Source: JBEBGV01 sp040081265
GTDB taxonomy: Bacteria > Acidobacteriota > Vicinamibacteria > Vicinamibacterales > UBA2999
Assembly: GCA_040081265.1 (NCBI GenBank)
Contig: JBEBGV010000018.1
Span: 1-64,000, forward strand
Direction: 5' to 3'
Length of the DNA stretch: 64,000 bases
Made by a program: the position numbers and the translations under genes. Below are positions 50,726-59,122 of this stretch, piece after piece; the stretch's first letter is position 1; each line of letters starts with the position of its first letter. A model generated the notes under the pieces. That model did not search any database and was not told where the DNA came from. It saw only the letters and a program-made list of their open reading frames with translations.

Positions 50726-52195
50726 ATGCGACGCACACCTGCCCTGCTCTCACTCGGCACCCTGGCGCTGGCTACCCTCCTTGTCCCAGGCACGGCTCGC
50801 GCCCAGGGCCAGGAACGTCCGGTCGTCGCACAGTTCGATACCGACAAAGATGGTCGGCTGAACGCCGACGAGCGGAACGCGGCGCGCGCATGGCTGGCCG
50901 TCAACGCCAGCGGTCGTCGCGGAGGCGGCGGCGGCGGGTTCCGGGCAGCGGCGACACCCGGTGAGCGGATGACACCGGAAGGGGTGCGCACCTTCGCTGA
51001 CGCCCCGCTCTACCAGGCCGACACGCTCCGCACCTTCTTCATCGAGTTCGACAATCCGCAGTGGGAAGCAGAAATGGTGGCCTTCAACAACACCGACGTC
51101 GAGGTGCCGGCCACGGTGCGCGTCGACGGCAAGGTCTATCGCAACGTCGGGATCCACTTCCGCGGCAACTCGTCGTTCAACGTCGGCGACGGCCGCAAAC
51201 GCTCGCTCAACCTGAAATTCGACTTCGTCGATGACGATCAGGAGATCGGCGGCTATCAGACGCTGAACTTCCTCAATGCCAACGGGGACCCGACGCTGCT
51301 CCGCTCGGTCGTGTCGATGCACATCGCCCGGCAGTACATCGCCGCCCCGAAGGCCAATTTCGTGCGCGTGGTGATCAACGGCGAGTACTGGGGCGTCTAC
51401 TCGAGCCTGCAGCAGTTCGACAAACAGTTCCTGCGGGACAACTTCGACACCACCAGGGGCACGCGCTGGAAGGTGCCTCAGGGCGGGTTCGGTGGCGGCG
51501 TCGGCGGCTTCATCTACTCCGGCGACGACCCGGAAACCTACCGCTACACCTTCCAGATCAAGACGAAAGACGACCCCGACGCGTGGAAGGCGCTCATCGG
51601 CCTGGCCCGTACGCTGGCCGACACGCCCTCAGACCGCCTCGAGGCCGCACTCGAACCCATCCTCGATGTGGACGCGTTCCTGCGCTTCATGGCCCTCGAC
51701 ACCGCCATGGCCAACGGCGACGGCTTCTACCAGCGGGTCGCCGACTACTCGCTCTACCTCGACCCGCGCGGGCGATTCCACTTCGTCTTCCACGACGCCA
51801 ACGAGATGTTCAGCACAGGCGGGGGCCGCGGTGGGCCCGGTGGCGGTGGCGTGTTCCTCAATCCGTTTGCGGCGGCAGCGCAAACGGAGAAGCCGATCAT
51901 CTCGAAGATTCTGGCCGTGCCGGCGCTGCGCGCTCGCTATGTGCGCTACGTCCGCGACATTGCCGAGACATGGCTCGACTGGAAGACGATTGGCCCGGTG
52001 GTGCAGCAGTATCGCGAGCTCATCGCCGCCGACGTGGCCCGCGACACCCGCAAGCTCTTCTCGACCGAGGAGTTTGACCGCAGCACCACCGACGCACCGG
52101 CCACCACCAGCACGCTGCGGACATTCTTCGAACAGCGCCGCGCTTTCCTTCTCAGCTGGGCCGATGGCGCAGCCGGAACCACGGCGCCGCGATAG
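50726..52195 (+). CDS. Secreted CotH-domain protein with EF-hand loop
   Basis: A 489-aa exported protein. A signal peptide (1-26, ending ARAQG) is followed by a single calcium-loop sequence DTDKDGRLNADE (about residues 37-48), a Gly-rich linker, then a CotH kinase-like domain with NVGIHFRGNSSF, RSLNLKFDFVDDDQ, VRVVINGEYWGVYSSLQQFD and the late HFVFHDANEMFSTGG. It is a distant paralogue of the CotH protein 1 kb away. Its 3' end overlaps the convergent GT2 gene by 44 nt. Target unknown; calcium dependence is inferred from the loop. Confidence 0.85.
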   Translation: MRRTPALLSLGTLALATLLVPGTARAQGQERPVVAQFDTDKDGRLNADERNAARAWLAVNASGRRGGGGGGFRAAATPGERMTPEGVRTFADAPLYQADTLRTFFIEFDNPQWEAEMVAFNNTDVEVPATVRVDGKVYRNVGIHFRGNSSFNVGDGRKRSLNLKFDFVDDDQEIGGYQTLNFLNANGDPTLLRSVVSMHIARQYIAAPKANFVRVVINGEYWGVYSSLQQFDKQFLRDNFDTTRGTRWKVPQGGFGGGVGGFIYSGDDPETYRYTFQIKTKDDPDAWKALIGLARTLADTPSDRLEAALEPILDVDAFLRFMALDTAMANGDGFYQRVADYSLYLDPRGRFHFVFHDANEMFSTGGGRGGPGGGGVFLNPFAAAAQTEKPIISKILAVPALRARYVRYVRDIAETWLDWKTIGPVVQQYRELIAADVARDTRKLFSTEEFDRSTTDAPATTSTLRTFFEQRRAFLLSWADGAAGTTAPR

Positions 52196-53138
52196 ACCCG
52201 ATCGCAAACGACAGGCCGTTGCATAAATGGTGCACGAGGTGCGCGGGTACGACGCGCGCCGCGAACAGCCATCCGCGCTGACGCGCGAACCAGCGGTAGA
52301 AGTCGAGGTTGAGCCCGACGAGTGCGAGCAGCGCGGCGACGGCCAACAAGAGCGACCAGCGAGTCACCGGCAGAAGAACGAGCGCGATGACCAGCAGGTA
52401 CGCGCAGACCACCGAGAGGCGCAAGGCCACGCTCAGATTCAGCTGATTCCTGGGCACACCGTAGCGACCCATCAGCTGCACCCACGGGATGCCGCGCGCG
52501 ACCACGTCGGTGGTCACGATCGACGCCAGCGTCCACCGCTTGAGATGCGTCCCCCGAAAGCGCGGGTCCAGGCGCAGCCTGTGACCGGCCGCCACAACGC
52601 GGTAGCCGAGGTCGATGTCCTCGACTGACGGTCGGCGATAGCGCTCATCGAATCCGTCGACGCTGCGAAACACGCTGGTGCGCATCGCGCCCAGCCCCGC
52701 CCAGAACGTCGAGGCTTCGCCACTCCCAACCTCGTGCACCCTGGCGTGCGAGAGATTCTTGAACTGCGACATGAAGTTCGGTTCCGGGGGTGTGAGGTCG
52801 TAGGCGCCGAACACGCCCGCCAGGCCAGACTCCTCGGATAACAGCCTGCACAAGCCGGGCAGCGCGTCCGGCGCGGGCACGACATCGGCGTCCACGAAGA
52901 CGAGGATCTCTCCGGTGGCGAGCGCCGCCGCACGGTTGCGCGCCGTCGCCGGGCCAGACGGTCCCTCGACATCGATCACGCGGGCGCCGTGGCTGGTCGC
53001 CAGCGGACGGCAGTCTTCTCGAGCCCCATCAGCAGCGATCAGGATTTCGGCCTCCGGCATCGAGCGTCGCGCCGCTGCCAGGCTCTGCTGCAGTTGACCG
53101 AGATTCGCGTGGAAAGGGATGATGATCGAGACCAGCAC
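52152..53138 (-). CDS. Family 2 glycosyltransferase, membrane-anchored
   Basis: A 328-aa inner-membrane GT2. The GT-A domain has VSIIIPFHANLGQLQQSL, the DxD-type VFVDADVVPAPDAL and VEDIDLGYRVVAAGH (ED acid/base region). The C-terminal 110 residues have two hydrophobic helices (LRLSVVCAYLLVIALVLLP and LLLAVAALLALVGL). The start is GTG at 53138, and a flavoprotein gene begins on the other strand near it. Donor and acceptor unknown; cell-surface polysaccharide or glycolipid synthesis is likely. Confidence 0.88.
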   Translation of the reverse strand: MLVSIIIPFHANLGQLQQSLAAARRSMPEAEILIAADGAREDCRPLATSHGARVIDVEGPSGPATARNRAAALATGEILVFVDADVVPAPDALPGLCRLLSEESGLAGVFGAYDLTPPEPNFMSQFKNLSHARVHEVGSGEASTFWAGLGAMRTSVFRSVDGFDERYRRPSVEDIDLGYRVVAAGHRLRLDPRFRGTHLKRWTLASIVTTDVVARGIPWVQLMGRYGVPRNQLNLSVALRLSVVCAYLLVIALVLLPVTRWSLLLAVAALLALVGLNLDFYRWFARQRGWLFAARVVPAHLVHHLCNGLSFAIGSIAAPWFRLRHRPS

Positions 53139-54645
53139 GGCGCGTCCCCTGGAATCAGACTATATAGCCTTGCTGTCCCCGCCCCGGCCTTCCCGCGTCT
53201 CGCGCCTTGCCGCGACCGACCGCGTTGTCATCCTTGGCGCAGGCCCTGCCGGGCTGACAGCGGCGTACATGCTCGCCAAGTCGGGGCACTCGCGCGTCAC
53301 CGTGCTCGAGGCCGACGATGTGGTGGGCGGCATCTCGCGCACCGCCCAGTACAAAGGTTTCCGCTTCGATATTGGCGGGCACCGCTTCTTCACCAAGATC
53401 GGCATCGTCGAAGACCTGTGGCACGAGATCCTCGGCGAGGAGTTCCTGACCGTGCCACGCCTGTCGCGCATCCACTACAACGGCCGTTTTTTTGACTATC
53501 CGCTGAAGCCGGTCAACGCGCTGCGTGGGCTGGGGCTGGTGAACGCGACGCGTATCCTGGCCAGCTACGTGAAGTGGCACTACAGGCCCTACCCTGTCGA
53601 AGAGACGTTCGAGCAGTGGGTCACCAACCGCTTCGGCAAGCGCCTCTACGAGATCTTCTTCAAGACCTACACCGAGAAGGTCTGGGGCGTGCCGTGTACC
53701 GAGATCCGCGCCGAGTGGGCAGCCCAGCGTATCCAGGGGCTGTCGCTGGCGAGGACGATCCTCTCGGCCACGGCGCTCAACAAGCGTGACGGGCAGATCA
53801 AGAGCCTGATTCACGAGTTCCGTTACCCGCGTCTTGGTCCTGGCCAGATGTGGGAGACCTGTCATGACCGCGTCGTGTCGCAGGGGCACCAGGTGCTGAT
53901 GAAGCACTGCGTGGACCAACTCGTCGTCGACCAGGGTCAGGTGGTTGGCGTGCGCGCGCGTACCGCGGGTGGCGCGCGAACCTTCGAGGCCGACCACGTT
54001 ATCTCGACGCTGCCCGTTCGCTCGCTGGTGAGAGCGCTCTCGCCCGAGCCGCCGTCCGAGGTGCGGGCTGCCGCCGAGGGGCTGCGCTACCGCGATTTTC
54101 TCGTCGTGGCGCTGATCCTCAACAAAGACCACCTGTTTCCTGACAACTGGATCTACATTCATACCCCCGGTGTCCAGGTTGGTCGCATACAGAACTTCAA
54201 CAACTGGAGCGCGGCGATGGTGCCAACGCCCGACACAACCTGCCTCGGCATGGAGTATTTCTGCTTCAAGGGCGACGGTCTCTGGGAGAGCCCTGATGCG
54301 GACCTCATCGCGCAGGCGTCGGCCGAACTCGAACAGCTCGGCCTGGCCAGACGCGAGGACGTGGTGGACGGCACGGTTATCCGCATGCCGAAGGCTTACC
54401 CGATCTACGATGCGACCTACAGGGAGCATCTCGATGTAGTGCGAACACATGTCGGCGGCCTCGGCAATCTTCAGCTCGTAGGCCGCAACGGCATGCACAA
54501 GTACAACAACCAGGATCACTCGATGCTGGCCGCGATCCTGGCGGTGGAGAACATGCAGGGCGCGACGCATGATCTCTGGAACATCAACACGGACCTCGAT
54601 TACCACGAGGAGCAGCAGACCGATGGCAACGCATCTCAGGCGTGA
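53119..54645 (+). CDS. FAD-dependent amine-oxidase-like protein
   Basis: A flavoprotein of up to 508 aa. The dinucleotide fold VVILGAGPAGLTAAYMLAKSG and E of VLEADDVVGGISRT bind FAD, followed by GFRFDIGGHRFFTK. Later VGRNGMHKYNNQDHSMLAAILAVENM closes the FAD site. It resembles UDP-galactopyranose mutase/protoporphyrinogen-oxidase-like proteins found in polysaccharide loci. Start uncertain: the ATG at 53119 would overlap the 5' end of the divergent GT2 gene by 20 nt; TTG at 53170 just before the FAD motif would avoid this. Two small membrane proteins follow in the same operon. Confidence 0.85.
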   Translation: MMIETSTARPLESDYIALLSPPRPSRVSRLAATDRVVILGAGPAGLTAAYMLAKSGHSRVTVLEADDVVGGISRTAQYKGFRFDIGGHRFFTKIGIVEDLWHEILGEEFLTVPRLSRIHYNGRFFDYPLKPVNALRGLGLVNATRILASYVKWHYRPYPVEETFEQWVTNRFGKRLYEIFFKTYTEKVWGVPCTEIRAEWAAQRIQGLSLARTILSATALNKRDGQIKSLIHEFRYPRLGPGQMWETCHDRVVSQGHQVLMKHCVDQLVVDQGQVVGVRARTAGGARTFEADHVISTLPVRSLVRALSPEPPSEVRAAAEGLRYRDFLVVALILNKDHLFPDNWIYIHTPGVQVGRIQNFNNWSAAMVPTPDTTCLGMEYFCFKGDGLWESPDADLIAQASAELEQLGLARREDVVDGTVIRMPKAYPIYDATYREHLDVVRTHVGGLGNLQLVGRNGMHKYNNQDHSMLAAILAVENMQGATHDLWNINTDLDYHEEQQTDGNASQA

Positions 54646-55003
54646 TTCGGCTCCCGACCCGGTTGAAGCGCTGCTCACCCAGGCGTTCGCGCCGATTCAC
54701 AAGCGCGCGCTCGGCGTCGCAGTCGGCGTGACCGCGAGCGCAGGGATGTTCCTGCTCACCCTCTTCCACCTCCTGCGTCCATCGCCGCAGGCGGCCAGCA
54801 TCGAACTGCTGGCGCAGTACTTCTACGGGTATCGCGTGAGCCTGGCTGGCGCGTTCATCGGTGCGTGGTGGGGCGGCCTGACCGGCTTCATCGCAGGATG
54901 GTTCATCGCATTTGCCCGCAACCTGGCGGTGGCGACGTGGCTGCGCTTCGTGAAGGCGAAGGCCGAGCTCTTCGGCGTCCGTGACTTCCTCGATCACATC
55001 TGA
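54623..55003 (+). CDS. Small membrane protein (126 aa), paralogue 1
   Basis: Two membrane helices (about 29-48 and 74-98) in a 126-aa protein. Key segment: LLAQYFYGYRVSLAGAFIGAWWGGLTGFIAGW. It overlaps the flavoprotein gene by 23 nt with GAGGAG upstream, so it is coupled. The next gene encodes a similar YF-x-GY-x-V...G...G pattern. No family name recalled. The C-terminus is cytoplasmic and basic (RFVKAKAELFGVRDF). Confidence 0.7.
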   Translation: MATHLRRDSAPDPVEALLTQAFAPIHKRALGVAVGVTASAGMFLLTLFHLLRPSPQAASIELLAQYFYGYRVSLAGAFIGAWWGGLTGFIAGWFIAFARNLAVATWLRFVKAKAELFGVRDFLDHI

Positions 55004-55008
55004 GGCTG

Positions 55009-55314
55009 ATGATGTCCGAGCACCTGACCGCCAGCGAAGAACAGATCCTGCGCAAAGTGCTGGCGCGCGCCAGCGGGCAGGGCTGGGGCATCGCCTGTGG
55101 CCTGCTGTGCGGGCTCGGGCTCTTCATCGCGACGATGGTGCTGGTGGTCAAGGGCGGGCCGAATCCGGGCCCGCATCTGGGATTGCTCGGCGTTTATTTC
55201 CCCGGCTACCACGTCACCGTCGGGGGCAGCCTGGTCGGGTTCCTCTACGCGTTCGTGGGCGGCTATCTCGTCGGCATCACGGTCGCGGCGATCTACAACC
55301 GACTGTTGCCATAA
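55009..55314 (+). CDS. Small membrane protein (101 aa), paralogue 2
   Basis: A 101-aa protein with two helices (about 28-47 and 71-96) and the key segment GVYFPGYHVTVGGSLVGFLYAFVGGYLVG, matching the preceding protein. An N-terminal basic amphipathic stretch (LTASEEQILRKVLARA). It starts 5 nt after the previous stop. The stop is directly followed by a REP-like element. Function unknown; possibly a paired subunit with paralogue 1 associated with the flavoprotein. Confidence 0.7.
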   Translation: MMSEHLTASEEQILRKVLARASGQGWGIACGLLCGLGLFIATMVLVVKGGPNPGPHLGLLGVYFPGYHVTVGGSLVGFLYAFVGGYLVGITVAAIYNRLLP

Positions 55315-55374
55315 CGGCGGGTCGTTCCGCCTTCGCCAAGGCTCCGGCGGACAGGTCCGACCCGCCCTACGAAC
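55315..55374. repeat. REP-like element with nested insertion
   Basis: Outer arms GGCGGGTC (55315-55322) and GACCCGCC (55359-55366) with a CTAC (GTAG) end enclose a loop containing TTCCGCC/GGCGGA, the same nested design as at 3864-3934. Confidence 0.7.
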
Positions 55375-55385
55375 TGTGAGGGTAC

Positions 55386-55414
55386 GTAGGCCGGGTCCCT
55401 TGGACCCGGCGTGC
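55386..55414. repeat. REP-like palindrome, subfamily B
   Basis: GTAG, then GCCGGGTCC-CTT-GGACCCGGC and GTGC; arms identical to the unit at 4956. It ends 6 nt before the stop of the minus-strand flippase gene. Confidence 0.75.
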
Positions 55415-55419
55415 GATTA

Positions 55420-57627
55420 TCACGCACGGCGTCTCGCCAACACTGCGACGAAATGGCCGGTGCGGAAACGTGACGGCCACCGCTCAGCGACCTCGAACCA
55501 TGAGAGTGCGCGCAGGAAGCGCGCGTGCGTCTCGGGCCGTGACGACAGACCCTCTACGGCTCGCGCGGCTGGAACCGCGAGCACTCGCGGGCAGTGGACA
55601 ATCGCGGTCGTCTCAACGACGTCGAACCCGACCTGCCTCAGGAGATCGGTGAGCGCGCGCGGCGCCAGCGTAGCACCAACGAAATACGGCACCAGACCCA
55701 CGCGGTTGAGCAGTGCAAACGGCAGCGCGTTGCGCAGCGCCACGACGGGGTTTGCCGGATTGTCGAGCGTCAGAATGAGCTGTCCGCCGGGCTCGAGCAC
55801 CCGGTGCAGTTCCCGAAGACTCTGCTCAATCCCTGCGTGGTGCTCGAAGTGATCCAGCGTGGAGTTGGACAGAACCGCGTCGAAGTGTCGATCTGGAAAC
55901 GGCAGGGCACGCACGTCTGCGACTGTGATCGCCATCTCCGGGTGCCGCGCCCGCGCCTGCGCCGCTATTGCGGGCGACTGGTCAATCCCCTCGACAACAT
56001 CGGCGCGACTGCGGAGCATCAACCACAGCCCGTCGCTCGACGCCTCGTCGAACGCATCGGTCTTCAGCAGGCGATGCACGCGCTCAGGCAGCCAGCGACG
56101 GCACAGCGCCGCGTTCACGCTATCGGAGTGACGCCGCCACAGCCGGTCGCGGCCGCCTCCCCACTCTCCCGCCACATCGTCCCAGTAGCGAGCACCAGGC
56201 GACGACGATCCCTCGGCGCTGAACTCCCCAAGCACCACAAACGCCGCAAGCGTGGCGGTGGAAAGCGCGAGTGCCTTGACGAGCCACCACGCGCCAGGGG
56301 CAGGCCACACGATCGCAGCGCCGCACACTGCCACCGACACCACGAGACTGCGGATACACGTGGCCATGGGCAGGCTGATCTGCCACACGAGCCACAGCGC
56401 GCGCAGCGACAGCGCCGCGCCGACCAACGCGGCAGCGCCGGTCACCACGGCAGCGCCGATGGCGCCAAAGCGTGGCACCACCACGACGTAGCCGACAATC
56501 GCCACCGGCAGCAGTGGCCATGCCGCGCGGCTCGCCACCTGCACCTTGCCGAGCGCCGTGAGGAGAGCGCTGACGATGGAGATGATGGCGACCGCGAAGG
56601 CGGAGATGATGAACGGGGCGGCCAGCGGCGCTGCGGCGTCGAACCTCTGGCCGTAGACGAGACGCACGACCTCGTGCGACGAACCGGCAACGATTGCGGC
56701 CAGCGGCCAGGTCAGGATCGTCAGGCGAAGCGCATCGCCGCCCATCGCCCTGGCGGTGGCGAGGTCCCCGCTGACGAGAGCACGACTTGTCGAGGACAGC
56801 AGGAGCGGCGTGAAGGCAATCGCCACCAGGCCAGGCGCGATCGAGAAGTTCTGGGCGGCGGCGTAGAGGCCGAGATCCTGAATCGAACCGCCGAGCACCT
56901 TGAGCGCCACCAGCCCGACCTTGTCCAGCAGGCGCAGGCTCATGGCCAGCACAAAGGTCGGCAGGGCGAGTTCCCAGAAGCGGCGCCACAAGGCGGTCGG
57001 AACGGCGGGCGTGAGCCTGCCGACACACGTTCGTGCCACTCCAAGAGCCGCCGCCGTTGCGACGACCTCACCGAGCACCGCGCCGACCACGGACCAACCC
57101 AGCGCCACGAACGTCCCGATCGCGAGGAGCCGCGCCGTCCACCGTGTGGCTCCGGTCAGGGCGCGAGCCCTGTAGTCGCCTCGTCCGACGAGGATGTTGC
57201 GACAGGCCATCGCAACGGTGGAGATCGGCACCCCCACCGCGAGGATGGCCAGGCAGACGCCTACGCGGGGTTCGTCGAAGAACGCGCCGAGGGGCCAGGC
57301 CGCGATCGCCAGCAGCGCGCCGGCGGCCAGGCCAACATGTGTGTGAAGCCGCAGGAGCGCGGCGGCAATCGGCTGCCAGTCGTCTGCGTCGCCCACGAGC
57401 TTGATCGATGCGCGTGAGAACAGTGACGTGAAGCCCCACTCGATGGTGCCCGCGATCGAGGCAGCGAGCGCAAACACCCCGTAGCCGTCCGCACCGGTGG
57501 CCCGCGCCAGCATCGCCGCCACGACAACGCCCACCGGAAGCGCGAGCCCCTCGCCCGCCAGTACCTGGAGGCCACCGCCGAGCAGACGAGCGCGGCCATG
57601 GCGATGGTCGGTGCGGCTGCCGCTCAC
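55420..57627 (-). CDS. Fused polysaccharide flippase-methyltransferase
   Basis: A 735-aa two-part protein. Residues about 1-455 form a polytopic MATE/Wzx-type flippase with twelve or more hydrophobic stretches (LARATGADGYGVFALAASIAG, LPTFVLAMSLRLLDKVGLVAL, GKVQVASRAAWPLLPVAIVGY). Residues about 480-735 form a class I SAM methyltransferase (GIDQSPAIAAQARARHPEMAI, LPFPDRHFDAVLSNSTLDHF, LEPGGQLILTLDNPANP). No stop separates the parts, so this is a real fusion. Its start overlaps the permease stop by ATGA-type coupling. It suggests methylation is tied to flipping of a lipid-linked glycan; this is inference. Confidence 0.88.
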   Translation of the reverse strand: MSGSRTDHRHGRARLLGGGLQVLAGEGLALPVGVVVAAMLARATGADGYGVFALAASIAGTIEWGFTSLFSRASIKLVGDADDWQPIAAALLRLHTHVGLAAGALLAIAAWPLGAFFDEPRVGVCLAILAVGVPISTVAMACRNILVGRGDYRARALTGATRWTARLLAIGTFVALGWSVVGAVLGEVVATAAALGVARTCVGRLTPAVPTALWRRFWELALPTFVLAMSLRLLDKVGLVALKVLGGSIQDLGLYAAAQNFSIAPGLVAIAFTPLLLSSTSRALVSGDLATARAMGGDALRLTILTWPLAAIVAGSSHEVVRLVYGQRFDAAAPLAAPFIISAFAVAIISIVSALLTALGKVQVASRAAWPLLPVAIVGYVVVVPRFGAIGAAVVTGAAALVGAALSLRALWLVWQISLPMATCIRSLVVSVAVCGAAIVWPAPGAWWLVKALALSTATLAAFVVLGEFSAEGSSSPGARYWDDVAGEWGGGRDRLWRRHSDSVNAALCRRWLPERVHRLLKTDAFDEASSDGLWLMLRSRADVVEGIDQSPAIAAQARARHPEMAITVADVRALPFPDRHFDAVLSNSTLDHFEHHAGIEQSLRELHRVLEPGGQLILTLDNPANPVVALRNALPFALLNRVGLVPYFVGATLAPRALTDLLRQVGFDVVETTAIVHCPRVLAVPAARAVEGLSSRPETHARFLRALSWFEVAERWPSRFRTGHFVAVLARRRA

Positions 57628-58355
57628 GGCTGCAGGGCGTCGCCGAGTGCGCGACGTTCAACCAGACGAAGGCCGCTCGTCGACGAGAGCGCGACGATGG
57701 CGATGACCAGGAGGATGGCGAGCACCTTGTCGATCTCGAACCGGCTGCCGTAGACACGCACCAGCGCGCCGAGGCCCGTGGATGCAATGAGCATCTCGCC
57801 GTTGATCATGCCCTTGACCGCCATCGCCATCGCGATGCGCAGCCCGCTCATCAACATCGGCCGCGCGCCAGGCCACACGACCAGCAGGAGCGTCTGGCGC
57901 CGTGTTGCGCCAAAGGCGCGGGCCATCTCGGTAACGGTGCGGCTGGTGCCATGCATGCCCGCCACGGTGTACGAGGCAATCGAGAAGACCGAGTACAGGA
58001 ACACCGTGAAGACCTGCGTCCACCGCGACGTGCCGGCGAGCGTAAACAGGATGGGCACGTAGATCAACGCCGGTGCCGCCAGGCCGGCGTTCAGATACGG
58101 CCCGAGCACCTCCTCCACCTGCGGAAAGGCACCCATCAGCGCCCCGACGGTCACGCCGACGGCCATCGCCAGCCCGAAGCCCAGCGCCAGCGCAGAGATG
58201 CTCGAGATGAGGTCGCCAAAGATGCGACCTTCGGCGACCAGCGTGACGAGCGCACTCAGGACGGCTGAGAACGGCGGGAACGCCGGCTGCGCGAGCAGGC
58301 GGGCCAGCCCTTCCCACAACACCAGCGTGACCCCGAGCGGCGCAAGGCGACTCAC
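57624..58355 (-). CDS. ABC transporter permease (SsuC/TauC-like)
   Basis: A 243-aa inner-membrane permease with the cytoplasmic EAA-like loop (EMARAFGATRRQTLLLVVWPGARPMLMSGLRIAMAMAVKGMI) and about six helices. GTG at 58355 overlaps the ATPase stop (GTGA). It belongs to the nitrate/sulfonate/bicarbonate importer group. A second, different permease lies on the other side of the ATPase gene. Confidence 0.9.
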   Translation of the reverse strand: MSRLAPLGVTLVLWEGLARLLAQPAFPPFSAVLSALVTLVAEGRIFGDLISSISALALGFGLAMAVGVTVGALMGAFPQVEEVLGPYLNAGLAAPALIYVPILFTLAGTSRWTQVFTVFLYSVFSIASYTVAGMHGTSRTVTEMARAFGATRRQTLLLVVWPGARPMLMSGLRIAMAMAVKGMINGEMLIASTGLGALVRVYGSRFEIDKVLAILLVIAIVALSSTSGLRLVERRALGDALQP

Positions 58356-59122
58356 GGCGTGGCCCTGGGCTGCGATTTCAGGCGTATCCACAGGTCACGT
58401 TTCAGTTCGACAAATGCCGGCAGGCTGTCGAGGCCCGGCGGCCGGGGTCGCGACAGCGGCACGTCGAACACCGCCTCGACACGCGCCGGGCGGGGGCTGA
58501 GCAGCACGATCCGATCGCCCAGGCGCACGGCTTCGTCCACGCTGTGCGTGACAAACACCACCGTCTTGCGCTCGGCCAGGTGCAGGCGCATCAGGTCTTC
58601 CTGCAGAGCACGACGCGTCTGGGCATCGAGGGACCCGAACGGCTCGTCCATCAGGAGAATCGCCGGCTCGATGGCCAGCGCCCGCGCGAGGCCGACCCGC
58701 TGCTGCATGCCGCCCGACAACTGCCGCGGGTGGTAGCTCGCACACCCCGACAGGCCGACGGCGTCGAGCAGCCGGCGCGCGCGCTCCTCACGCTCGTCAC
58801 GAGGCACGTTCCTGAGCGCAAGGCCAAAGGCCACGTTGGTGAGTACGTCGGCCCACGGCAGGAGTGCGTGGTCCTGGAAGACCATGCCTCGGTCGGGACC
58901 GGGCCCTGTCACCGGCGTGCCATCGATCAGCACATCGCCCGCCGTCGGCGTCGCCAGGCCTGCAAGGAGCCTGAGCAACGTCGTCTTGCCGCATCCGCTC
59001 GGGCCGAGCACGCACAGGAACTCGCCGTCAGCAACCTCGATGTTCACGTCGTCGAGGACCGGCACCGCAGCACGATCGCCCTCGCCGCGAAACCGGTAGT
59101 GGCAGCCGCGGATGCTGATCAT
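58352..59122 (-). CDS. ABC transporter ATPase (SsuB/TauB-like)
   Basis: A 256-aa ATPase: Walker A GPSGCGKTT, Q-loop VFQDHALLPW, signature LSGGMQQRVGLARAL, Walker B AILLMDEPFGSLD, H-loop VTHSVDE. The start ATG at 59122 overlaps the upstream permease stop (ATGA). It is flanked by two distinct permeases, so it may serve both. Confidence 0.93.
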   Translation of the reverse strand: MISIRGCHYRFRGEGDRAAVPVLDDVNIEVADGEFLCVLGPSGCGKTTLLRLLAGLATPTAGDVLIDGTPVTGPGPDRGMVFQDHALLPWADVLTNVAFGLALRNVPRDEREERARRLLDAVGLSGCASYHPRQLSGGMQQRVGLARALAIEPAILLMDEPFGSLDAQTRRALQEDLMRLHLAERKTVVFVTHSVDEAVRLGDRIVLLSPRPARVEAVFDVPLSRPRPPGLDSLPAFVELKRDLWIRLKSQPRATP

